16,396 bases of DNA from Spirochaeta_B sp964398645 (lineage in GTDB: Bacteria > Spirochaetota > Spirochaetia > DSM-27196 > DSM-8902), in NCBI GenBank assembly GCA_964398645.1, contig CAYNNU010000027.1, positions 1 to 16,396 on the forward strand, written 5' to 3'. A model generated the notes under the pieces. That model was not told the DNA's origin. It searched no databases and was given only the letters and a program-made list of their open reading frames with translations. Position numbers and translations under genes: made by a program. Positions within the stretch are counted from its first letter, which is position 1. The number at the start of each line of letters is the position of its first letter. This document shows, piece by piece, positions 1 through 6,488 of the stretch.

Positions 1-367
1 ACATCCGCTGCATAAAATTCAAAGCTGTTCGTTCTGCAGTTAATACCGAGCGCGCCGGCCCCCGCAGGGCAGCAAGCAATGTACCCGCTCTAACCTCATC
101 GCCATCCGCAGCAAATAACTCACATTCTATTCTGCTATCAACTGCAGCGGCCACCTTTTGCATTACAGACAAACCAGCAATAATGCCATCCTGTTTCACC
201 GCGCAGCGATGAGCTAAACTAGCTGTATCCGGAATGATTGCCTGGCTGCTAACATCGCCTGAGCCAATATCTTCCCATAATGCCAATTGAATTACGGCGT
301 CCATGCTTACCTGCTGATCTGGTAAACTGCCATCATCAATCTCTGCATATAATTGTGGGTTCTTCAA
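1..367 (-). CDS. nadC: Quinolinate phosphoribosyltransferase (nicotinate-nucleotide pyrophosphorylase), N-terminal part, cut by left edge
   Basis: This open frame on the minus strand has no stop before the window edge. It encodes about 122 residues of NadC, the cytoplasmic enzyme that turns quinolinate and PRPP into nicotinate mononucleotide in de novo NAD synthesis. The family's N-terminal signature is visible: EDIGSGD near residues 32-38, the G-x-x-AG segment near 61-65, DGDEVRAG near 88-95, then a GPARSVLTAERTALNF stretch at about 103-118, where the ER-x-ALN-x-x-Q motif is diagnostic. The catalytic C-terminal barrel lies outside the window. The start is uncertain: TTG at 367 has a GGGAG box 6 nt upstream, while ATG at 304 (residue 22 of the longer form) has only a weak AGG. 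Extra sequence before EDIG is common in the family, so I use the TTG. An in-frame stop lies just upstream. It is divergent from the downstream genes. Confidence 0.9.
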   Translation of the reverse strand, partial: MKNPQLYAEIDDGSLPDQQVSMDAVIQLALWEDIGSGDVSSQAIIPDTASLAHRCAVKQDGIIAGLSVMQKVAAAVDSRIECELFAADGDEVRAGTLLAALRGPARSVLTAERTALNFMQRM

Positions 368-476
368 AACATACTCCCAAAACTACAGTTGTAGTGAGAA
401 ATACCATACCCCATTATTCCGTTCGAATCCACCAGAAGGGCTTGAGGTATATGCCTCTTTCCCCTAGAGTTAATTC
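368..476. promoter_or_regulatory. Divergent intergenic region between nadC and the M15 peptidase gene, with two small inverted repeats
   Basis: This 109-bp gap must hold the start signals of both divergent genes. I see no convincing sigma-70 promoter on either strand. Two small symmetrical elements stand out. ACTACA-gt-TGTAGT at 382-395 lies just upstream of the nadC ribosome binding site. GAGG-TATATG-CCTC at 444-457 lies 20-33 bp before the peptidase start. Either could be an operator or chance, and no known regulator site is recognised. Confidence 0.3.
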
Positions 477-1463
477 ATGCGGCCGAAAAATAGTATCATT
501 TTATTATTACCGCTCATTCTCATTCTTGCCTCAACCTTGACCTGCGCAAGTTCAGAACCGTCTTCTTCTGTCCAGAGTCTGTCTGTGGAGAATGCTGATA
601 CAGACCCAGAAGATGAATTGGCGCGGGAATTTCATCACTTTGAAACTGAAGACATTATGCAGGCGCTCTATCAGGCCTATCCACACAGAATTCAGCAAAT
701 TGCATTTTTAAATGATGACTGGGCTCTACGCATAGATGATGCCTGGTATTACTATGCCCATGGCAGATTCCTCCCGGAAGCTATTCACCAAAACTGGGAA
801 GCCTTTGATCCTATCCCCTTTTATACATATCCCGAAGATCTACCGCCCTTTTCCCGGCCAGTCGGAAGAGTACGAGAACACCTCTCCACAATTATTGAAA
901 GATGGGAAGCCGATCCCCCCAACCGAAACCCGGCATTCCTAAACGCAATTTGGGAAGGGCACGACCGAAACACCACCAGCCAAAATATAAAAACCACCTG
1001 GTTTCTGGGCCGTCAACTGACTATTCATCGAAGCCTACTCTCTGTTCTTGCTTCGGTCGAACGAGAAGTCCGTTTTTTTGCCAAAGAAGACCCAGAACTT
1101 GCCGCCTACATTGAGAGCATTGATACGGTTAGCGGATATAACTACCGTGAAATCGCCAATACCAAGTCTCTCAGTTACCACTCCTATGGCGCCGCTATCG
1201 ACCTCTTACCAGACTACTACGAACAGAAATATCCCTACTGGTTATGGGCCAGTAATGTTGTAGATGACTGGTATGACTTACCCTATGAACAACGCTACAT
1301 GCTCCCTCAATCGCTGGTAGATATTTTTGAGCGCCACGGTTTCCTCTGGGGTGGTAAATGGCTATTGTTTGACACCATTCATTTTGAATACAGACCAGAG
1401 ATATTGTTGCTTAACGGCTTTACCAACGAAGGCATTATTATTCAGAACATACGTTTTCATTAA
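477..1463 (+). CDS. Exported M15-family (D-Ala-D-Ala carboxypeptidase/VanY-like) zinc peptidase
   Basis: The 328-aa product has the zinc signature of M15 peptidoglycan peptidases in its last third: S-x-H-x-x-G-x-A-x-D (His235 to Asp242) and D-x-x-H-F-E (Asp299, His302, Glu304), preceded by an F-L-W-G-G-x-W segment at 289-295. His235, Asp242 and His302 are the expected zinc ligands. Enzymes of this family cut D-Ala-D-Ala or L-Ala-D-Glu bonds in peptidoglycan. A hydrophobic segment at about 7-22 is a signal peptide. Cys23 could be lipidated, but T-L-T-C is a poor lipobox, so lipoprotein versus soluble periplasmic enzyme is open. Residues 40-220 match nothing I recognise. ATG 477 is the first start after an in-frame TAA at 471. 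Its ribosome binding site is weak. The gene ends 38 nt before ectA, and a functional link to ectoine is not evident. Confidence 0.82.
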   Translation: MRPKNSIILLLPLILILASTLTCASSEPSSSVQSLSVENADTDPEDELAREFHHFETEDIMQALYQAYPHRIQQIAFLNDDWALRIDDAWYYYAHGRFLPEAIHQNWEAFDPIPFYTYPEDLPPFSRPVGRVREHLSTIIERWEADPPNRNPAFLNAIWEGHDRNTTSQNIKTTWFLGRQLTIHRSLLSVLASVEREVRFFAKEDPELAAYIESIDTVSGYNYREIANTKSLSYHSYGAAIDLLPDYYEQKYPYWLWASNVVDDWYDLPYEQRYMLPQSLVDIFERHGFLWGGKWLLFDTIHFEYRPEILLLNGFTNEGIIIQNIRFH

Positions 1464-1485
1464 TTCGAACGTCACATACCCCCCC

Positions 1486-1515
1486 TTTACGAGAATACTT
1501 AGTGTACTATATATT
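1486..1515 (+). promoter_or_regulatory. Possible promoter for ectABC
   Basis: TTTACG at 1486-1491 and TATATT at 1510-1515 are separated by 18 bp in the short gap before ectA. If used, transcription would begin near 1522, just at the ATG at 1523, giving a nearly leaderless ectA and ruling out the GTG at 1502. This is a visual match only; the osmotic regulation expected of ectoine genes cannot be read from it. Confidence 0.3.
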
Positions 1516-2017
1516 AGAAGACATGATATTTCGGCATCCGACAGCTAAAGATGGAAGTGAAATCTGGCGGATTGTGCGTGAATCCAAGGTACTGGATGTG
1601 AACTCCAGCTACTGCTACCTAATGATGGGCGAATATTTCAGCAAAAACTGCATTGTTGCAGAAGAAACGGCCTCTAATAGCTCAAAAAAACTCGCCGGCT
1701 TTGTAGTTGGTTTTTGCCCACCAGAAAAACCTGATACCTTATTTGTGTGGCAGGTAGCAAGCGACAATGGTCAGCGAGGTAAAGGATTGGGAAAAACCCT
1801 TTTACTTGAACTGCTGCAGCGCCAGGATCATGACACAGTTCATTATTTGGAGGCGACAATTTCGCCATCAAACACCGCCAGCCACGCCCTATTCAAGGCG
1901 GCAGCAAAAAGCCTTGGGGGTATGCATCAACTTTCTCCCCTATTTCCAGCTGAGTGGTTTCCTCCCGGACACGAGGAAGAAGATCTATGCCGAATTGGTC
2001 CGTTCAATCTTGACTGA
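1502..2017 (+). CDS. ectA: L-2,4-diaminobutyrate N-acetyltransferase (ectoine synthesis, step 2)
   Basis: EctA transfers acetyl from acetyl-CoA to the 4-amino group of diaminobutyrate, giving N4-acetyl-diaminobutyrate. The 171-aa product is a compact GNAT enzyme. It has the EctA-specific LDVNSSYCYL segment (31-40), the WQVA strand followed by the acetyl-CoA-binding loop Q-R-G-K-G-L-G (91-97), LEATISPSN (116-124) and a terminal RIGPF motif. It is followed 24 nt later by ectB. The start is uncertain: GTG 1502 has a GAG 8 nt upstream, and ATG 1523 (residue 8) has AGAAG only 2 nt away. The conserved region begins at F10-R11, so either start gives a full domain. It is slightly shorter than proteobacterial EctA because the N-terminal tail is missing. 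Confidence 0.95.
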   Translation: MYYILEDMIFRHPTAKDGSEIWRIVRESKVLDVNSSYCYLMMGEYFSKNCIVAEETASNSSKKLAGFVVGFCPPEKPDTLFVWQVASDNGQRGKGLGKTLLLELLQRQDHDTVHYLEATISPSNTASHALFKAAAKSLGGMHQLSPLFPAEWFPPGHEEEDLCRIGPFNLD

Positions 2018-2041
2018 CCAGACAAAAACAAAGGAGTTTTT

Positions 2042-3349
2042 ATGAGTACTACCTCAAACAAGCAAAAAGGCGTCGCGACCTACGATGCTCACGACTTAAG
2101 CACATTTGAGACCTTGGAATCAGAGGTCCGGAGTTACATCCGCAACTTTCCCGTCCTTTTTTCACAGGCCAAGGGCTACCACATGTGGGACACAAACGGA
2201 AGGGAGTACATTGATTTTTTTTCCGGAGCCGGAGGCCTCAACTATGGCCATAACAACCCGGACATGCAAAAAAAACTGGTTGATTATATTTTGCAGGACG
2301 GCATAACCCACAGCCTGGATTTAGGAACCGTCGCAAAAAAGGAGTTTTTGGAAGCATTCCACAGCATTATTCTCAAACCACGACTAATGGACTACCGGAT
2401 TATGTTTCCCGGGCCAACCGGTACAAATGCAGTAGAAAGCGCACTCAAACTTGCGCGCAAAGTAAAGCAGCGTGATTCTATCATTTCATTTACCAATGCC
2501 TATCACGGTATGACACTTGGCTCTTTGGCAATTACCGGAAACGCCTTCAAACGAACAGGGGCGGGACTCCCGCTGACCAATAGCGTTGCCATGCCCTATG
2601 CCAATTACTTAGACACAGATATGGATACCCTAGCCTACATGGAACACTTTTTGAAAGACAATGGCAGCGGTGTAGATTTACCGGCGGCAATTGTCTTAGA
2701 AACAGTGCAAGGAGAAGGCGGCATAAATGTTGCCAGCCTCGCTTGGATCCGCGATCTTGAACAGCTATGCCGACGCTGGGATATCATGCTGATTGTTGAT
2801 GACGTTCAGGCTGGCTGCGGTCGTACCGGCACATTTTTCAGCTTTGAAGAGGCCGGAATAAGCCCCGATATTGTGTGTATGTCCAAATCAATCAGCGGCT
2901 TCGGTCTTCCAATGGCAATCAATCTTATTAAACCTGAATTTGATATGTTCGGCCCCGGTGAGCACAACGGCACCTTTCGCGGCAATAACCATGCCTTTAT
3001 TACGGCAACCGAAGCCCTCAATTTCTGGCAGGATGATAGTTTAACCAAGAAAATCCGCCGACAGGAAAAATTGATCGAGGCCACCCTTGAGGAAATCACC
3101 ATTGAATGCCCAAAACTTCAAGCCTCCCACCGAGGCAGGGGTTTCATGCAGGGTCTGGTTTGCGAGGCCACTGGTACTGCAAAAGATGTATGCCGGGCAG
3201 CCTTTGAACGAGGCTTGATTATGGAAACCTCAGGACCAAACAATGAGGTTGCAAAGCTATTCCCCCCCATCACCATTGATGATGAAGGGCTGCAACAGGG
3301 CTTGAAAATTTTGAAAGAAGCGGCAAAAGCCGTAAATGATGGCTGGTAG
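2042..3349 (+). CDS. ectB: L-2,4-diaminobutyrate:2-oxoglutarate 4-aminotransferase (ectoine synthesis, step 1)
   Basis: EctB moves an amino group from glutamate to aspartate semialdehyde, making 2,4-diaminobutyrate. The 435-aa product is a class-III PLP aminotransferase of normal EctB length. Visible signatures are the FETLESEVRSY N-terminal segment (22-32), YIDFFSGAGGLNYGHN (56-71), GPTGTNAVE (124-132), the cofactor Asp in VDDVQAGCGRTG (252-263), and Lys282 in the S-K-S-I-S-G-F-G loop, the expected Schiff-base lysine. The ribosome binding site is an AAAGGAG box about 5 nt before the ATG. It is the middle gene of ectABC, with ectC 20 nt downstream. The amino donor and product follow from the family, not from direct evidence. 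Confidence 0.97.
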   Translation: MSTTSNKQKGVATYDAHDLSTFETLESEVRSYIRNFPVLFSQAKGYHMWDTNGREYIDFFSGAGGLNYGHNNPDMQKKLVDYILQDGITHSLDLGTVAKKEFLEAFHSIILKPRLMDYRIMFPGPTGTNAVESALKLARKVKQRDSIISFTNAYHGMTLGSLAITGNAFKRTGAGLPLTNSVAMPYANYLDTDMDTLAYMEHFLKDNGSGVDLPAAIVLETVQGEGGINVASLAWIRDLEQLCRRWDIMLIVDDVQAGCGRTGTFFSFEEAGISPDIVCMSKSISGFGLPMAINLIKPEFDMFGPGEHNGTFRGNNHAFITATEALNFWQDDSLTKKIRRQEKLIEATLEEITIECPKLQASHRGRGFMQGLVCEATGTAKDVCRAAFERGLIMETSGPNNEVAKLFPPITIDDEGLQQGLKILKEAAKAVNDGW

Positions 3350-3369
3350 AACAATAGAAAGAAGGAATT

Positions 3370-3759
3370 ATGTTTACAGTAAAACTTGAAGATATTATTG
3401 GAAGTAAAAATGAAGTGGACGGAGGAACCTGGGTAAGCCGCCGACTTATGCTACGGGATGCTGGCTTTGGCTTCTCCCTTCACGATACCATTATCCGAGA
3501 GGGAACCGAAACCTATATCTGGTACAAAAACCATCTTGAAGCGGTGTATTGCATCGAAGGCGAGGGCGAAGTTGAAGATCTTGATAACAACATCACCTAC
3601 CCAATAAAACCAGGGACCATGTACGCCCTAAGCGGTCACGAAAAACATTATCTGCGAGCCCTGAAAGGCGATATGCGTATGATTTGCGTTTTCAATCCTC
3701 CGCTCAGCGGGCGGGAAGTACATGATGAAAACGGCGTATATCCTCTAATCGAAGAATAA
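3370..3759 (+). CDS. ectC: L-ectoine synthase (ectoine synthesis, step 3)
   Basis: EctC closes N4-acetyl-diaminobutyrate into ectoine by loss of water. The 129-aa cupin protein has the full family length. It carries the diagnostic segments W-x-S-R-R-L (21-26), GTETYIWYKNHLEAVYCIEGEGE (45-67, named here as a region), PGTMYAL (81-87) and VFNPPLSGREVHDE (107-120). The metal ligands established for the family fall exactly in place as Glu57, Tyr85 and His93, so the enzyme should be active. An AGAAGGA box precedes the ATG. No ectD (ectoine hydroxylase), dedicated aspartokinase or EctR-type regulator follows, so the pathway as seen ends at ectoine. The end of the gene is part of a terminator hairpin. 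Confidence 0.97.
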   Translation: MFTVKLEDIIGSKNEVDGGTWVSRRLMLRDAGFGFSLHDTIIREGTETYIWYKNHLEAVYCIEGEGEVEDLDNNITYPIKPGTMYALSGHEKHYLRALKGDMRMICVFNPPLSGREVHDENGVYPLIEE

Positions 3760-3774
3760 TTCGCCGTTTTTTTT
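3728..3774 (+). terminator. Intrinsic terminator of ectABC, overlapping the ectC stop codon
   Basis: A perfect 9-bp inverted repeat, AAAACGGCG at 3728-3736 and CGCCGTTTT at 3762-3770, ends in a run of eight T residues (3767-3774). The left arm lies in the last codons of ectC and the TAA stop is inside the 25-nt loop. The loop is long for an intrinsic terminator, but the GC core plus T-run is typical. Confidence 0.75.
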
Positions 3775-3793
3775 GCCCATAATTGAAATTTGC

Positions 3794-3823
3794 TTGACCA
3801 ATAGTTTGCGGGAATAGTATCTT
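3794..3823 (+). promoter_or_regulatory. Sigma-70-like promoter of the tetR-efflux operon
   Basis: TTGACC at 3794-3799 matches the -35 box in five of six positions. Two overlapping -10 candidates follow: TAGTAT (3815-3820, 15-bp spacer) and TATCTT (3818-3823, 18-bp spacer). Transcription would start near 3827-3830, at the edge of the palindrome, the expected place for repressor control. Confidence 0.55.
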
Positions 3824-3828
3824 CTTTT

Positions 3829-3850
3829 AGTTACCGAATATTCGGTAACT
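3829..3850. promoter_or_regulatory. Perfect 22-bp palindrome, probable operator of the downstream TetR regulator
   Basis: The half-site AGTTACCGAAT is followed directly by its exact reverse complement ATTCGGTAACT. A perfect palindrome of this size between a promoter and a tetR gene is the usual form of a TetR autoregulatory operator. It sits at about +1 to +22 of the predicted transcript, so binding would block transcription of the whole efflux operon. I found no second copy in the other intergenic gaps. Confidence 0.8.
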
Positions 3851-3857
3851 AGGAAAG
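3851..3857 (+). promoter_or_regulatory. Ribosome binding site that fixes the tetR start
   Basis: AGGAAAG lies 4 nt before the ATG at 3862. A TTG directly before that ATG (3859) would be only 1 nt from the box, so the ATG is the real start. Confidence 0.6.
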
Positions 3858-3861
3858 ATTG

Positions 3862-5154
3862 ATGGAAACTACTGCTCCAGTGAAAAAAAAGCGCCAACGC
3901 CTCAGCCGGGAAAAAATAATTCAAGCAGCATTGTTTGCCTGGCGAAAAACTGAATATTTTTCCCTAACAATGGAAAGTGTTGCTGCTGAGCTTGCATGCA
4001 GCAAACCGGCTTTATACCGATACTTCCCATCAAAAGATGAGCTCACTGATGCAGTTCAGGAATATGCGGTAGAAAAAGTAGCTCAATCAATTACAGATTT
4101 TTGTGGCCAAAGTGAAAAACAAGCGCTTCCCACAATTCTAGAAAATTTACTTATTACAATCAGCAGACTTACCCAAGCACCAGAATCCCCTGCTTTTTGT
4201 GTTGTTGCAGGCTGGTACAACCTGACGCCCCAACAAAAAAGTGCTGTTCAAAACTCAGTTCATACACTTTTACTCGTTTTGGAGCAATTCAAAGACCTGG
4301 AAACCGCCCGCTTTGCATTGTTCGCCGCCGTTTTTTGGACAGCAAGCTTCTTTTTATCAAACAAAAACGACTCTCAAGCAGCCCGCAGCATGTATGTCGA
4401 AACCTGCCTACAGGGGATACACAACAAAAACAAGCAGAACGATTATTCAATCCGCTACGACATCATCGAAAAACACTTTCTCCCTTCTTTTCAGGAAGGA
4501 CACTTGCAACAAAATCATATTTTTGCCGCAATTCAAGAAACCGTTGCTGAATTTGGTATCATTAATACTACAGTGCAAAAAATTGCAGACCGTGTAGGAA
4601 TGTCTGTTAGCAGCTTGTATTTTTATTTTTCCAATCGAAGCGAAATGCTTTTACACACGCTTCAAAATGAACGAAAATATTTCAAAGAACTCTTTAATCC
4701 CCGCATGGAATCCTTCTCCGGAAGCCCGCTAGAAAAAGTCTATGGATATTTTTTAGCCCTAGAATCCTACTTTCAATATAATCCTGAACTAATAACTGTT
4801 GGCCATTGGCTGCGTTCCCAATCCTTTAGCCGAAAAAACCAGGACTGTGCTCAATTCCCGGAAGAAAATCAATTTCCACCTTTTCTAAATACATGCGATC
4901 CCAGCTGGTTTTCCTCTGCCTTTTCCAGCACAGAGCTTCTCGGCTTTGTTCAAGCATACGCTACCCATTTTCACCACTTCCGTGATCGTAGCAATACCGG
5001 GTTTTCTGAAATCGATTCACTACCGTATATTCGCCGAAAATTTCACTCTCTTGTATTTGGCTTTTCCGCCGAACACAAGAATAACAATACTAGCTCACAA
5101 TCTACACAACAGTTCACATCCGCTAAAGACAGCGGGAAAGGAGCTTCATTATGA
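3862..5154 (+). CDS. Tandem TetR-family transcriptional regulator with two DNA-binding domains
   Basis: The 430-aa product is twice the usual TetR length and contains two TetR-type helix-turn-helix domains. The first is at about residues 13-60 (SREKIIQAAL, then L-T-M-x-S-V-A-A-E-L and A-L-Y-R-Y-F-P-S-K-D-E-L). The second is at about 218-264 (I-F-A-A-I-Q-E-T-V-A-E-F-G, then V-Q-K-I-A-D-R-V-G and S-L-Y-F-Y-F-S-N-R-S-E-M). Each is followed by a helical region of ligand-domain size. TetR proteins normally act as dimers that leave the operator when a ligand binds. Here one chain may form a pseudo-dimer on the single palindrome just upstream, or four DNA-binding heads may form in a dimer. Its stop overlaps the start of the channel gene by 4 nt (ATGA), so it is the first gene of the efflux operon and probably its repressor. 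The inducer is unknown. Confidence 0.88.
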   Translation: METTAPVKKKRQRLSREKIIQAALFAWRKTEYFSLTMESVAAELACSKPALYRYFPSKDELTDAVQEYAVEKVAQSITDFCGQSEKQALPTILENLLITISRLTQAPESPAFCVVAGWYNLTPQQKSAVQNSVHTLLLVLEQFKDLETARFALFAAVFWTASFFLSNKNDSQAARSMYVETCLQGIHNKNKQNDYSIRYDIIEKHFLPSFQEGHLQQNHIFAAIQETVAEFGIINTTVQKIADRVGMSVSSLYFYFSNRSEMLLHTLQNERKYFKELFNPRMESFSGSPLEKVYGYFLALESYFQYNPELITVGHWLRSQSFSRKNQDCAQFPEENQFPPFLNTCDPSWFSSAFSSTELLGFVQAYATHFHHFRDRSNTGFSEIDSLPYIRRKFHSLVFGFSAEHKNNNTSSQSTQQFTSAKDSGKGASL

Positions 5155-6488
5155 AGAATTCGCTATTATCCCTCATTTTTCTAATTTTGCTATGCGTTTC
5201 GACGCCTGTATTTGCCGAAAACGACGTTTCTCTCTCTATCGATGTGGAAACAGCGGTTGAAATGGCTTTGAATGCAAACCTTGGCCTACAATCTACCCGC
5301 ATCGATACAGAGGTTGCCCGGCGCGACTACATGTACCGCTTTAATGTGTTTATGCCCAGCATTTCTGCACGAGGCACACTTGGGAGAGCGAATACTGAAC
5401 CTACAGCCTCTATGTTTAATCCAGACCCCCAACGGTGGAGCTTTAGCGCCGGGGTAACTGCCAGCCTCACTCTTTCTGCTCAAATTTTGCAGGGCGTAAA
5501 AGCCATCAGTAATGCCTACAGAGATGCTCGCATTACTTTGCAAGATGCTGAACGGGAAATGCGCATGCAAACCCGAACATCTTACTACCAAGTGCTGCTA
5601 TTGCAGGAGCAATATGAGTTAGCTACCCGCCGACTTGCAGCCGCCGAAGAACGGCTTGAAGAAATTCAAGCAAACTATGATGCTGGCCTGGTAGATGAAC
5701 TTACTCTGCTTCGCACCCGGGTTGGTGTTGAAACCCAGCGCCCTGGTGTGCTTGCCCAAAAACAAGCCGTTGACTCAGCTATGCGAAGCTTTGCCGCCTC
5801 AATCGGCATTGATAATCCTGAGCTCCTTCAGCTTACCGGCACGATTGAATCATCAATTGTAGAATTACAGCAGGCATCGGCGCTCCTCCCACTGCTTGAA
5901 CAAAACGCCGATCTTCAGGCTCTACAACGTGTTCAGGAAAGCTTGCAAATTGCTATTAACACCACCAAAGCAGGGATGCTTCCAATGATAACCTTTTCCT
6001 TTTCCATTCTCCCTACCCTTTCTGGCGACCCGCTTTCCGGTGATATTTTCGACCCGGATTCATATAGTGATTCAGGCTCCTTCAGTATAACTGTGACACA
6101 GCCAGTTGATGCCTTTATTCCTGGCTCCAGTACCTATCAGGACATTGCAAATCAACAGGATGCCCTTGAACAAACCCGCTTACAGGAGAAGGAGCTTCTG
6201 GATGCGCTGGAATTACAGCTGATCCAATTAACTCAGACAATTGCTACCGAACGACAAACCCTTGAATCTCTAAGTAGCAATGTGGAACTGGCTGAACAGG
6301 CCTTCCTGCTGGCTGAGGAAGCCTACCTGAATGGTTTGCGCGATTATTCCATCGTTCGTGACGCCGAAATTGACTTGGACGATGCTCGAATCCAATTACT
6401 ACAGGAAAAACATACCTATATCACAAATTTGCTAAATCTTGAGTATCTGCTCAATACCCCGATTGATAGTTTGAAGGAGAACCAATAA
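5151..6488 (+). CDS. TolC-like outer-membrane efflux channel protein
   Basis: The 445-aa product has an N-terminal signal peptide with probable cleavage after Ala22 (V-F-A). It has the organisation of the outer membrane efflux protein family: alternating long amphipathic helices (about 33-60, 125-200, 330-430) and short strand regions around 60-110 and 275-320. The helices are rich in Ala, Gln, Glu and Leu. The repeated helix starts EMALNANLGLQ and EEAYLNGLRDYSIV, the second typical of the second half of the family, support the call. Such proteins trimerise into an outer-membrane barrel with a periplasmic tunnel. The ribosome binding site AAAGGAG lies 7 nt before the ATG. It overlaps tetR upstream by 4 nt and the adaptor gene downstream by 1 nt, so it is the exit duct of this pump. 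Confidence 0.92.
   Translation: MKNSLLSLIFLILLCVSTPVFAENDVSLSIDVETAVEMALNANLGLQSTRIDTEVARRDYMYRFNVFMPSISARGTLGRANTEPTASMFNPDPQRWSFSAGVTASLTLSAQILQGVKAISNAYRDARITLQDAEREMRMQTRTSYYQVLLLQEQYELATRRLAAAEERLEEIQANYDAGLVDELTLLRTRVGVETQRPGVLAQKQAVDSAMRSFAASIGIDNPELLQLTGTIESSIVELQQASALLPLLEQNADLQALQRVQESLQIAINTTKAGMLPMITFSFSILPTLSGDPLSGDIFDPDSYSDSGSFSITVTQPVDAFIPGSSTYQDIANQQDALEQTRLQEKELLDALELQLIQLTQTIATERQTLESLSSNVELAEQAFLLAEEAYLNGLRDYSIVRDAEIDLDDARIQLLQEKHTYITNLLNLEYLLNTPIDSLKENQ

Noticed and set aside
280..540. An 86-aa plus-strand frame spanning the nadC start and the peptidase start
   Set aside because: It runs antisense to the nadC N-terminus and overlaps the peptidase signal peptide in another frame, with no motif.
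2215..2222. Homopolymer tracts (T8 in ectB; C7 tracts near 1479, 3262, 7619 and 12180) as possible phase-variation switches
   Set aside because: The tracts are short, lie in housekeeping-type coding or spacer sequence, and all frames are intact; nothing suggests slippage control.
3859..3861. TTG as the start of the tandem TetR
   Set aside because: It is 1 nt from the AGGAAAG box, and the ATG directly after it has the proper spacing.
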